Of a DNA stretch of 64,000 bases, positions 47,796-56,663 are shown piece after piece; the stretch's first letter is position 1, and every line of letters begins with the position of its first letter. Below the pieces are notes generated by a model. It saw only the letters and a program-made list of their open reading frames with translations. It was not told where the DNA came from and ran no database searches. The stretch is from JACKAQ01 sp020634975 [NCBI: Calditrichia bacterium] (GTDB lineage: Bacteria; Calditrichota; Calditrichia; RBG-13-44-9). The DNA lies in NCBI GenBank assembly GCA_020634975.1, contig JACKAQ010000001.1:806001-870000 (forward strand), written 5' to 3'. A program made the translations under genes and the position numbers.

Positions 47796-49616
47796 TTATC
47801 GGTCAGAAAACTGCGAAGATCGCAGTTGGATTCGTCGCTCGAGGCGTTGATAACGTTGAATATTTTGGTGGGCAGATTGTTGAATTTGCGAATAAAACAA
47901 CCCGTACAGCAGCAGATGGAACAAATTGGTTTTATGTTCAGCCTGTTTTAAGTGATTGATTTTTTTGAGCAATTTGTGCTCTTTCAACTGTTCCCTGCGG
48001 GAGCGCCAAAATTGCGGCGCGAACATCCGCACCAGATCGCCTTTGGCGTGTTTTTTGAGCACAGCGCCAATTGAATGTTGGGAAAATTCCTGCCAGGTTA
48101 ACCGCGATTGGCGAACGGCGGGCACAATTTCCGTTTCGGGAATACCTGCTTTTTCCGCCACCCAGCGCGATGCGCTGAACACGTTTTCCGGCGCTTCCCA
48201 ATAGCTGCCGGGCACTTTGCCCAGTTCCCACGGATAGTAGCGTCCCGGATAAGCGGCGGAAATCGCCCGGAAAATATTTTTCGCAAATCGTTTTTCAAAC
48301 ACGGTTGCCAACCCGAATTCGCTGAACGTTTTGCGAGTCAGCTCGCGGGTGCGCACTTTTTCCGGCAGTTCGTCCGGATGCCAGCTTTTTTGGTTAATCA
48401 TCCAGCGGATTGCCGCTGCGGCAGTATCGTTATTCCAGAAATCGAAAGGTACTTTGCCCAGTTCCCACGGTTGTTTTTCGGGATACGCCTCCGCCAGCGC
48501 CCGGGAAACCGAGTTATAAAATGTGTTGAACATATATGACAATCCGTTTGCCGCAAAATCGTCCCGGTCGGGTGATTTGCGAAACAGCGCGTCCGGATTC
48601 AATTTCAGCCGTTTTTCCACCAACCAGCAAATTGCGTCCACCCGGTTTTGGGGATCATCCCAAAATTGCGGGGCAATTTTACTGTTTTGCCACGGCGCAA
48701 TCGCCGCCGGAAACGCATTGAGCAGTACGCGATTGGCGGAATAATTGAAATAGCGATACACACTCTGCAATTTGTGGCGGATAAAAAACGTTTCATCTTT
48801 TTGATCGAGCACATGTTCCGGCGAAAGTTGCAGCGTTTCGAACAACGTTTGAACCATCACCGCGGCGCGATTGTCGCCATCCGTTTGCAAAAAAGCGGTG
48901 GGCAAACTACGCTCCATTCCCAAATAAAATTGCAGGAAAATATGGCGAATCTCCGCATCGCTGAGCGATTGTTCGCTATCGATTTGCGCGAAATTCACAA
49001 AATTACCCGACGGAAAATGGGTTTTCAGCAGTTGCACCCGCTGTTCGATGGTTTCAGCGATTTCGGCGAAACTGTGATTTCGGGTAGATTGCCACCAATA
49101 GCTCAGCTGATGCTGCCACTCCGGAAAAACCGGCGCGATAATGTTTTGCAGATATTCATTTGATTCGCGGGAAATCAGGTTTTCGAGCGCATCTGCAAGC
49201 TCCGGTTGCGGCGATTCCTCATCGATTTCCGGCTCGTCGGCCAGCCATTCCGTATCGCCGTTCAGCGCATCGATGGATACAAATCGCTTTTTGCGGATGT
49301 CCGGAAAAAACAAACGTTTAACTTCGTCAATTGCAGATAAAACAAGGGGTTGGTAAACCGACGGCTCGAACGGGATTTGCTGAATCAGCAGCACAACCGG
49401 CTCGTGCCCGATCACGGAAAGGCACAAATCGTCGAGTTCAGCGCTGATTTCGCTGTCGTATCCGCGTTGCCGGAAATCACGGCGCAGCAACGTTTCAACC
49501 AGTTGCAACGTGCTCTGATAATTTCTGGAAATTACATCTGTGGTTAGCGACATCCCAATCTCCGTTTGGCTTTTTCCCAACGCATTGATCAACGGTTGAA
49601 ATTTTGAAAAGTTCAC
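47796..49616 (-). CDS. Protein with PWELGKVP-type helical repeats
   Basis: This 606-residue soluble protein has an N-terminal helical region (1-200), then about three and a half repeats of about 78 residues at roughly 261-300 (half), 301-376, 377-455 and 456-535. The repeat pattern is A-Y/F-P, PWELGKVP, FW, then A-x-R-W-x-x-x-K, a variable arm and a G-L-x-x-x-F helix. The tail (540-606) is basic and helical (LLKKINHLKQAEHKTN). Similar PWE-x-x-x-VP repeats occur in scattered bacterial proteins near nucleases or HTH proteins, so nucleic-acid binding is possible. I do not recognise a named family. It is transcribed alone, 84 nt before the DinB-fold gene. Confidence 0.7.
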   Translation of the reverse strand: MNFSKFQPLINALGKSQTEIGMSLTTDVISRNYQSTLQLVETLLRRDFRQRGYDSEISAELDDLCLSVIGHEPVVLLIQQIPFEPSVYQPLVLSAIDEVKRLFFPDIRKKRFVSIDALNGDTEWLADEPEIDEESPQPELADALENLISRESNEYLQNIIAPVFPEWQHQLSYWWQSTRNHSFAEIAETIEQRVQLLKTHFPSGNFVNFAQIDSEQSLSDAEIRHIFLQFYLGMERSLPTAFLQTDGDNRAAVMVQTLFETLQLSPEHVLDQKDETFFIRHKLQSVYRYFNYSANRVLLNAFPAAIAPWQNSKIAPQFWDDPQNRVDAICWLVEKRLKLNPDALFRKSPDRDDFAANGLSYMFNTFYNSVSRALAEAYPEKQPWELGKVPFDFWNNDTAAAAIRWMINQKSWHPDELPEKVRTRELTRKTFSEFGLATVFEKRFAKNIFRAISAAYPGRYYPWELGKVPGSYWEAPENVFSASRWVAEKAGIPETEIVPAVRQSRLTWQEFSQHSIGAVLKKHAKGDLVRMFAPQFWRSRREQLKEHKLLKKINHLKQAEHKTNLFHLLLYGLFYSQIQQSAHQNIQRYQRLERRIQLRSSQFSDR

Positions 49617-49705
49617 ACCAAACAGGTATTTGTGGCAAGATTTGCGCTTTTCGCCAGATTTTTGGGCGTAATTTTTGGGGGATTATTAGATTTCAAAGTT
49701 TAAAA

Positions 49706-49728
49706 AGGGGCAAACGGGCGTTTGCCCC
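49706..49728 (-). terminator. Terminator of the YfcC-type transporter gene
   Basis: GGGGCAAAC and GTTTGCCCC form a perfect stem with a GGGC-type loop; on the minus strand it is followed by TTTTTAAACTTT. Confidence 0.8.
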
Positions 49729-49746
49729 AAACATAATTTGTTCAAC

Positions 49747-51210
49747 TTACCACGTCCAAACCACCGGATAAACAACGGAAATAAACAGGAAAAACGCCGA
49801 AACCACCATCAATTGCAAAAACAGCGGGAACATAAATCTCAACCAGGTGGTGTAGGGAATTTTCGCCAACGCCAGCATCGCCATCAGCACGCCGGAAGTG
49901 GGAATGATCGTGTTCGAAAAACCATCGCCGCAAGTGAACGCAAACACAGCCGATTGGCGGGTAATGCCGAGCACATCTGCCAGCGGTGCCATCAACGGCA
50001 TAGTTACCGCAGCCTGCCCGGAACCGGACGGGATAAAGAAATTGAGCACCGTTTGAAAGAGGAGCATACCCTGCGCGGCTACGTAATCCGGGAAATGCCG
50101 GAGCAGGCTTGCCGCAGAAAAAATGAGCGTATCCAACACCATTGCGTCATCTAATACCACCTGAATGCCTTTGGCGAAGCCAACCACCAACGCCGCAACC
50201 ACCATTTCTTCCATTCCTTTTATAAATGCTTTGGTGGCTTCATCAATCGATAAACGGCTAAAAATAGTTGCGGCAATGCCCATTAATAAAAATCCGCCGC
50301 CCATTTCGGCCATCCACCAGCCCAATTCCTGAACTGCAAAAAGGATAAAAACAAATATAATCAGGCAAACCACAAATGTGTAGATGTGCGCGTTGGTCAA
50401 TTCGGTTTTTTGAATATCCTGATGGTGCGCTTCCAGTTCAAAATCGTCATGCGGCATGTAGGAATTATTAGGATCTTTTTTGATTTTCGCACCATATCGC
50501 AGCACATAAACCAGCGCAACAGCCATGATGCAGACAAAAAACAAAATTCTAAAATGGAAATCGTTGAGCAGTGGCAGTTCGGCAATTCCTTGGGCAATTT
50601 GCACAGTAAACGGATTTGTAGTTGCAGATGCAAAACCGACATCCGCGGCTAACATGACCATCGCCAAACCATAGATACGGTCATAACCCAACTCTTTGGA
50701 AACGATCAAAAATAGCGGCACCAACGGAATAAATTCCTCACCCATTCCCAATGTTGAGCCACCAATTGCGATAACAATCATTATAATTACCGTTAACAGC
50801 CAGCCGGAATCGCGAAAAATATTGAGCAATTTATTGAGCAATGCGATGATCATTCCGGTGCGCTGCAAAATGCCGAACACACCGCCGATCACAAAAATAA
50901 AGAAAATGATGTCCGCAGCCTGTTCCATGCCTCTGGGAACGGAGCTTAAAAATCCCTGTAAACTAACCGGGCTGGCTTTACCTTCCACTTTGTCGTCAAA
51001 TAAAATGCCCTGTGCAGAATAATGTTTGGGAATGGTTTGGTAAGTGCCCGGGACAACCATGGTGCGCGTCAGCGTCCCAACAGTTCGTTCTTCACGATTA
51101 TATTCGCCGGATGGGATAAAATAAGTGAGCACGCTGCAAAACAAAATAACGCCCAGCAGCAGCACAAATACATGTGGGATCTTGATGCGTTCCAGAAAAG
51201 AAGTTGACAC
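49747..51210 (-). CDS. YfcC/DcuC-family membrane transporter
   Basis: This 487-residue protein has about 12 membrane helices, the first after IPHVFVLLL. It has family motifs GGSTLGMGEEFIPLVPLF, FASATTNPFTVQIAQ, IPSGSGQAAVTMPLMAP and the CGDGFSNTIIPTSG loop. The family transports C4-dicarboxylates, basic amino acids or similar anionic substrates, usually by ion coupling; the substrate cannot be assigned. It is transcribed singly and closed by the terminator at 49706. Confidence 0.9.
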   Translation of the reverse strand: MSTSFLERIKIPHVFVLLLGVILFCSVLTYFIPSGEYNREERTVGTLTRTMVVPGTYQTIPKHYSAQGILFDDKVEGKASPVSLQGFLSSVPRGMEQAADIIFFIFVIGGVFGILQRTGMIIALLNKLLNIFRDSGWLLTVIIMIVIAIGGSTLGMGEEFIPLVPLFLIVSKELGYDRIYGLAMVMLAADVGFASATTNPFTVQIAQGIAELPLLNDFHFRILFFVCIMAVALVYVLRYGAKIKKDPNNSYMPHDDFELEAHHQDIQKTELTNAHIYTFVVCLIIFVFILFAVQELGWWMAEMGGGFLLMGIAATIFSRLSIDEATKAFIKGMEEMVVAALVVGFAKGIQVVLDDAMVLDTLIFSAASLLRHFPDYVAAQGMLLFQTVLNFFIPSGSGQAAVTMPLMAPLADVLGITRQSAVFAFTCGDGFSNTIIPTSGVLMAMLALAKIPYTTWLRFMFPLFLQLMVVSAFFLFISVVYPVVWTW

Positions 51211-51483
51211 GGTGGCTCCTTTTTATTAAAATCAGGTATTCCTATGAAATGCAGTTAACGTACCATTCGACTCTCAAAATGTCAATACTGTTTTTTTTGC
51301 TGGATGATGTTCATGTGTATTTTGGACTGATACGAGCCCTCAAAATTTTTGATCAATTATTTGCAACGGTTTTTCGAGTTTGAAATCAAGCTCGAAATAA
51401 CCACATGTTCAAAAAACGTAAATATCTGATTTTTATAAATTTGATAAGCTTGTTCATTTTCTCAAACTGATGGAGAAAACATT

Positions 51484-52359
51484 ATGCTTAACGACAAATT
51501 GCTAGACTTACTGTATTGCCCTGTTGCACCGGAATCAAAATTGCGCCTGAAAAATGAGCAGCGAAACAGCGAATTAATTATTGAAGGCGAGCTGATTTGC
51601 GAACAAGAAAACCTGAGTTTCAAAGTTACCCACGGTGTTCCCGATCTGATTCCGTATCATTTGCTCAGCGATGAAAAATGGAAAATGTGGCAAGATCACC
51701 TCGAAGGATTTCAGGCGCGGCGGGAACAGCGCGTCAAAAAACCGGAAGAAGTGATCACAAAAATGAGCAACAAATCCAAACCCAACCGTTATTTCGCGGA
51801 ATTTACCAACATTCGCGAGGGCGTAATGCTGGATATCGGCTGCGGTCCCGGCAAATTCCGGCACAATTTCGATCCGAAAAAAGTGCATTACATCGGTTTG
51901 GACCCAATCATTCTGCCGGAAGTGGATGAATTTCCCTTTGTACGGGCGCTGGCGGAATACATTCCGTTTGCAGACAACACGTTCACGGATGTCGTTTCGC
52001 TATCCGCGATCGATCATTTCCGGGAACTGGACACATTTTTTGAGGAAGTGATCCGGGTGCTGAAACCGGATGGCAGGCTGCACATTTTGCAAAGCATCCA
52101 CGAAATTCGCGGACCGATTTCCGCGGCAAAAATGCTCACCCATTATATTAAAGACAAACTGGAAGATCGCGCCACAAAGGTAAAAAACGCGGATGCCCCC
52201 AAACACATCTATGAATTTAGCCAGCGATCGCTGATGGATTCCGTAAATAAATATTTTGATGTGATCGCCCGCGATACATACAGCTTTAAATGGTACAGCC
52301 CGACCAAAGCGTTTATCACGCTTCGCCCGAAAGCGGAAATTGGTGAGCCGGTTTCCTAA
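51484..52359 (+). CDS. SAM-dependent methyltransferase with Trm112-like N-terminus
   Basis: This 291-residue protein begins with a Trm112/YcaR-like domain (LLDLLYCPVAPESKLRL, ELICEQENLSFKVTHGVPDL; two of the usual cysteines are present). A class I methyltransferase follows, with DIGCGPGKFR, GLDPI, ALAEYIPFADNTFTDVVS and EVIRVLKPDGRLHI. The substrate is unknown; small molecules, lipids or quinones are all possible. The ATG has GGAG 9 nt upstream. It is convergent with the rhomboid gene, overlapping it by 4 nt. Confidence 0.88.
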   Translation: MLNDKLLDLLYCPVAPESKLRLKNEQRNSELIIEGELICEQENLSFKVTHGVPDLIPYHLLSDEKWKMWQDHLEGFQARREQRVKKPEEVITKMSNKSKPNRYFAEFTNIREGVMLDIGCGPGKFRHNFDPKKVHYIGLDPIILPEVDEFPFVRALAEYIPFADNTFTDVVSLSAIDHFRELDTFFEEVIRVLKPDGRLHILQSIHEIRGPISAAKMLTHYIKDKLEDRATKVKNADAPKHIYEFSQRSLMDSVNKYFDVIARDTYSFKWYSPTKAFITLRPKAEIGEPVS

Positions 52360-52988
52360 CCGAGCAATTTTGTGATAAAAATTTGCAACACATTTGGCTG
52401 CAAAACAATAGTGATCGCCGCACCGGCGATTGCGCCCCAAAGGTGCGCTTCGTGATCGATACCCGGCAGCATATTATTTTTTGCGAGATAGTAGCTGCCG
52501 GCAACAAACACAATCGCCGCCAGCCATGCGGGCATCGGCAGAATAAAAAACAGCAGCAATTCGACAGTCGGATTGAATAAAATGAAGCTGAACAGCAGCC
52601 CGGAAATCGCGCCGGATGCGCCGAGGCTGCGGAATTCCTCATAGTTCTGGCGTCGCCAAACAGAAACGCCCGCACTGATCAGCATCGACCCAAAATACAC
52701 AATTGCGAAATTTACCGAACCCAACATCCAGCCTTCCAGATAAAACGCAAAATTATAAAACACATACATGTTGATAAACAGGTGAATCCAACTACCGTGG
52801 ATGAGCCCGTGGGTTATCAATTGGTAATATTTGTTTTGCCGCACAACGGCGTAGGGATGCAGCACCCAATCATACATCAAACTCTGGTTTTTGGCCAGCG
52901 CATACCAGCTGATCGCGATGGTGATTACCATAATCACGCCCGAAACCGGCGCCATCACAAACAATTCCCGCAGGGTCATTCCGCCCAT
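52356..52988 (-). CDS. Rhomboid-family intramembrane serine protease
   Basis: This 210-residue protein has about six membrane helices, with the rhomboid motifs HGLIHGSWIHLFINMYVFYN, LGASGAISG (catalytic Ser) and HEAHLWGAIAG (catalytic His). It cleaves substrate membrane helices. The start is ATG 52988, with GGAG 8 nt upstream; the longer open frame to 53243 would overlap the divergent gene and is rejected. Confidence 0.9.
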   Translation of the reverse strand: MGGMTLRELFVMAPVSGVIMVITIAISWYALAKNQSLMYDWVLHPYAVVRQNKYYQLITHGLIHGSWIHLFINMYVFYNFAFYLEGWMLGSVNFAIVYFGSMLISAGVSVWRRQNYEEFRSLGASGAISGLLFSFILFNPTVELLLFFILPMPAWLAAIVFVAGSYYLAKNNMLPGIDHEAHLWGAIAGAAITIVLQPNVLQIFITKLLG

Positions 52989-53231
52989 ATTTTTCGCTCC
53001 GATAAATTCTATTATTGCAATAATTTGAAATGCAAAGATAACTGCAACTCGCCACGCTGAAAAGCGGAAAAATAACTCGACATTTTTCAGTTCGTCATAT
53101 TTGACGACATTCGACGATTTTGGCGAGAAATGGCAGTATTTTCCATGAAACTCAACGGAATTTCGGTGGCACAGATTTCGCAATTTACGAACAAAAACCG
53201 AAAACGAAATTCGAAAGTTGAGTGGTGATTG

Positions 53232-53735
53232 ATGAAACGGCAAACCAGTGTTTTCATAATTGCAATTTTTTGGGGATTTTCATCGCTGGCATTCGGGCAG
53301 TTCAGGTCGATGCGATCTGATTTTCGATTGTCGAATTCCCGCAACCTGTTCTCTGATTCGATTTCTACAAAAACCGATTCTGCAAAATCAAAACCAGTTG
53401 GACCCAAAAAGGCCTTCCTCGGTGCATTTGTGATCGGCGGTTGTTACGGCATTTCAACGGTAAATATTAACATTTGTATGGAAAATTGTCCCACACCAAA
53501 TCAAGATAAATACAGAACATGGCGTGCGCTAAATATCGGAGGTTTGATTGGTAGTTTTTTTGGCGGAATGAACGATCACCGGAACTCAAAGAAAAAATTG
53601 AAAGTTCTTAGGCTGATTGGCGGGAATCTCGTTGGCGGGTTAATTTCCTATCACATTGGAAAGGACAATCCTTTCGGCATCGTCAGTTGGTGCACCCTTC
53701 CGCCAATTTTCGGCACTATTGCAATGGCATTTTGA
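53232..53735 (+). CDS. Hypothetical exported protein
   Basis: This 167-residue protein has a signal peptide (about 1-22, ending LAFGQ) and two or three glycine-rich hydrophobic stretches (AFLGAFVIGGCYG, GLIGSFFGGMN, GGNLVGGLISYHIG), which could be short membrane hairpins. It has no recognised domain. The ribosome site is weak. It is convergent with the membrane protein at 53741, 5 nt apart. Confidence 0.6.
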   Translation: MKRQTSVFIIAIFWGFSSLAFGQFRSMRSDFRLSNSRNLFSDSISTKTDSAKSKPVGPKKAFLGAFVIGGCYGISTVNINICMENCPTPNQDKYRTWRALNIGGLIGSFFGGMNDHRNSKKKLKVLRLIGGNLVGGLISYHIGKDNPFGIVSWCTLPPIFGTIAMAF

Positions 53736-53740
53736 AATGT

Positions 53741-54586
53741 TCAGTGATCGATATGCTGATCTTTTGGGGCGAGGTGGTTGTAAGCCAGCGTTAGCCCAAC
53801 CGCGAAAACCGCCGCACCAACGCCCAGTAACGCATTGATATATGGCGGCGCAGTAAGCGCTAACCGGATCATCACTGTGGTAAACGCAAACCCGGAGTTG
53901 CGAAACAGCACGTAATAATTGGCGCTGTAACGGGTGGAAATCAAAACGATGAGGATATCCGCAAAAATTAGGATGGTGTAAAACGTGCTGAAAAAATCGA
54001 AGGTTTTTTGATGCCCGAGCCACAACAGCACATCGTAACAGCCGATCGCCACAAACGACACCAGCAACACCAGCGACAATCCTTTTTTGGCAACCACAAA
54101 GCGGTGCTGCATCTGCCGTGATTTGGTGATTGGACGGTGTTTTTGCAATTGGTAATAATAGCCGAGAATCACAAAAATAACCAGCGCACCGAACGCATCG
54201 GAAAGCATGTGCAGCACCGGTTCGGACACATCGCCCCACTGGATCGGCTCGTTAAAATTGGTTAATTCCTTAAATGATGCGCGGAGTAAAATCAGCGAGA
54301 GAATTTCTATCTGAATGCCAACGGCGTTGGAAACAGAACGGGCCAGTCCGAAAACCAGCCCGATAATTTCGATAATCAAAACGAATGTAAAAACGATATC
54401 AACGGCAAAAAAATGATTGGTCGGAACAGCAGGCGAAACAGCGCCGGGAAGCCAGCCCTGCCGGTTGAACTCTATCACCAACAGTGCCAGCAAAAAAATA
54501 CCAACCAACACAATCGCGAAGTATTTCCGGGTTCCGTCGTCTTCCCAATAGTGCTCAAACTTGTCGAAGTAGCGTTCCAGAAACAT
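53741..54586 (-). CDS. Polytopic membrane protein of unknown function
   Basis: This 281-residue protein has about seven membrane helices (first near 22-40) and a His-containing C-terminal tail. A loop with SVSNAVGIQIEILSL and the LLRASFKELTNF segment are the most distinctive parts. I do not recognise the family. It lies 14 nt downstream of typA in the same direction and is probably cotranscribed with it. Confidence 0.65.
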   Translation of the reverse strand: MFLERYFDKFEHYWEDDGTRKYFAIVLVGIFLLALLVIEFNRQGWLPGAVSPAVPTNHFFAVDIVFTFVLIIEIIGLVFGLARSVSNAVGIQIEILSLILLRASFKELTNFNEPIQWGDVSEPVLHMLSDAFGALVIFVILGYYYQLQKHRPITKSRQMQHRFVVAKKGLSLVLLVSFVAIGCYDVLLWLGHQKTFDFFSTFYTILIFADILIVLISTRYSANYYVLFRNSGFAFTTVMIRLALTAPPYINALLGVGAAVFAVGLTLAYNHLAPKDQHIDH

Positions 54587-54600
54587 GTGTTTTGCCCATA

Positions 54601-56421
54601 TTAACTAAAACTGTGCAACGGTTTCTGCAATCGTGCCCGTTTGCGGTCGTTTTCGTCGAGATACAGCTTTCGCAACCGGATAGATTTTGGCGTCAGTTCC
54701 ACCAGTTCGTCATCGTTGATAAATTCCAGCGCTTCTTCCAACGTAAAAATGGTCGGCGGCGCCAGTTTCAACGCTTTATCCGAGCCGGAAGCGCGCATGT
54801 TGGTGAGCTTTTTGCCTTTCTGGATATTCACTTCCAGATCTTTTTCTTTGGTGTGTTCGCCGATCACCTGACCTTTGTAAATCATATCGCCGGGGAAAAT
54901 GAAAAATCTGCCACGATCCTGCAGCGAATCGATAGCGTATCCGGTGGAGGGACCGTCCGCCATGGAAACCAGCGCGCCGGAAGTCCGTTGGGGAATCGAT
55001 CCTTTGAAAAATTCGTACTGATAAAAACGGTGGTGCATAACGGCTTCGCCGGATGTTGCGGTGAGAATGCGGTTTCGCAAGCCCATCAATCCGCGCGACG
55101 GAATGTGGAATTCCAGATGTTGCACCGCGCCTTTCGGCTCCATTTTTTTCATTTCGCCGCGCCGCTGACCGACAAGTTCAATCACTTTTCCGGCGAACTG
55201 GTCGGGCACATCAACGATCAATTCTTCCACCGGTTCGGCTTTTTTGCCGTCGATTTCTTTGTAAAGCACTTTAGGCTGACCCACCTGCAATTCGTAGCCT
55301 TCGCGACGCATATTTTCCATCAAAATGGACAGGTGCAAAATGCCGCGCCCGTACACTTTGTAGCTGTCCGGCGATCCGGTTTCTTCCACCCGCAGTGCAA
55401 CGTCGCTCTGCGTTTCTTTGAACAGGCGATCGCGTAACTGGCGCGATGTGACGAATTTGCCTTCGCGTCCGTAAAACGGCGAGTTGTTCACTAAAAATGT
55501 CATGCTGATAGTCGGTTCGTCGATGGCGATCAGCTGCAGCGGTTCCGGCTGTTCGGCATCGGCCAGCGTGTCACCGATATCGATATCTTCCACACCGACA
55601 ACGCCGCAAATATCACCGTTTATCACGCTTTCGGCATTTTCGCGGGCCAAACCTTCAAAAGTATAAATTTGTTTGATATCTACCGGATGTTCCGAGCCGT
55701 CGCGTTTAATCACCACCAATTTGTCGTTTTTGTGAATGGCGCCGCGAAATACCCGCCCGATGCCGATTCGCCCGACGTAATCGTTGTAATCGATACTGGT
55801 GATTTGCATTTGCGCCGGACCATCGTTCACTTTCGGCGGTTCGATGTGTTTGAGAATCGCGTCCATCAACGGTTCGAGATTTTCGGAGGTTTCGCCAATA
55901 TTTGCAACAGCCCAGCCATCGCGTCCGCTGGCGTACAGGCAGGGGAAGTCGAGCTGGTCATCGTTAGCTTCCAAATCCACAAACAGGTCGAACACTTCGT
56001 TGAGCACTTCGTCCGGGCGGCTGTCCGGGCGATCAACTTTGTTGATCACGACAATCGGTTTCAAATGCAGCGACAACGCTTTTTGCAGCACAAAACGGGT
56101 TTGCGGCATGGGACCTTCGAACGCATCCACCAACAGCAACACGCCGTCGGCCATTTTCAGCACGCGTTCCACTTCGCCGCCAAAATCGGCGTGTCCCGGT
56201 GTATCGATCAAATTGATTTTAACATCATGATATCGAATGGAAATATTTTTGGAAAAAATCGTTATGCCGCGTTCGCGTTCCAAATCGTTCGAATCCAGAA
56301 AGCGTTCCTGCACGACCTGATTTTCCCGGAAAATGTTGCCCTGCTGGAGCATTTGGTCAACCAACGTGGTTTTCCCATGGTCAACGTGCGCAATAATTGC
56401 AATATTTCGTAAAGCTGACAT
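54601..56421 (-). CDS. typA: GTP-binding protein TypA/BipA
   Basis: This 606-residue translational GTPase has G1 AHVDHGKTT (11-19), switch motifs RERGIT and DTPGHADFGGEVER, NKVDRPDSRP, then EF-G-like domains and the BipA-specific C-terminal region (GPSTGYAIDSLQDRGRF). It acts on ribosome assembly and stress responses. AAAGG lies ahead of the ATG. It is divergent from the phosphatase gene with a 242-nt gap. Confidence 0.97.
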   Translation of the reverse strand: MSALRNIAIIAHVDHGKTTLVDQMLQQGNIFRENQVVQERFLDSNDLERERGITIFSKNISIRYHDVKINLIDTPGHADFGGEVERVLKMADGVLLLVDAFEGPMPQTRFVLQKALSLHLKPIVVINKVDRPDSRPDEVLNEVFDLFVDLEANDDQLDFPCLYASGRDGWAVANIGETSENLEPLMDAILKHIEPPKVNDGPAQMQITSIDYNDYVGRIGIGRVFRGAIHKNDKLVVIKRDGSEHPVDIKQIYTFEGLARENAESVINGDICGVVGVEDIDIGDTLADAEQPEPLQLIAIDEPTISMTFLVNNSPFYGREGKFVTSRQLRDRLFKETQSDVALRVEETGSPDSYKVYGRGILHLSILMENMRREGYELQVGQPKVLYKEIDGKKAEPVEELIVDVPDQFAGKVIELVGQRRGEMKKMEPKGAVQHLEFHIPSRGLMGLRNRILTATSGEAVMHHRFYQYEFFKGSIPQRTSGALVSMADGPSTGYAIDSLQDRGRFFIFPGDMIYKGQVIGEHTKEKDLEVNIQKGKKLTNMRASGSDKALKLAPPTIFTLEEALEFINDDELVELTPKSIRLRKLYLDENDRKRARLQKPLHSFS

Positions 56422-56621
56422 AAAAAATACCTTTTCATCAAAATAAAAATTTCAGGATTGGTAAACTTAATTTACCTGAATACAATTCCAAAGTTACACC
56501 CTAAAACTACGGCGCACAACTAAAGATGAAATCCGTTGAAAGTCAAGTGAAATAAAATGCCGATCAGTGAGCTATTTCTTGCAAATTGGTGGGCAACAAG
56601 TTACATTTTTTTGCGTATAAA

Positions 56622-56637
56622 TCTGTTTGTAAACAGA
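56622..56637. promoter_or_regulatory. Palindrome ahead of the PP2C gene
   Basis: TCTGTTT and AAACAGA form a perfect 7-2-7 palindrome 26 nt before the ATG. It could bind a dimeric regulator of the phosphatase gene; no matching regulator gene is adjacent. Confidence 0.4.
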
Positions 56638-56663
56638 CTATGAATCCTATAAAGTGGCGCTAA

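Noticed and set aside
52989-53243. N-terminal extension of the rhomboid protein
   Set aside because: It overlaps the divergent gene start, and the internal ATG has a good ribosome site.
54484-55437. Long open frame antisense to typA
   Set aside because: It is Phe/His/Arg-rich without any domain, opposite a highly conserved GTPase.
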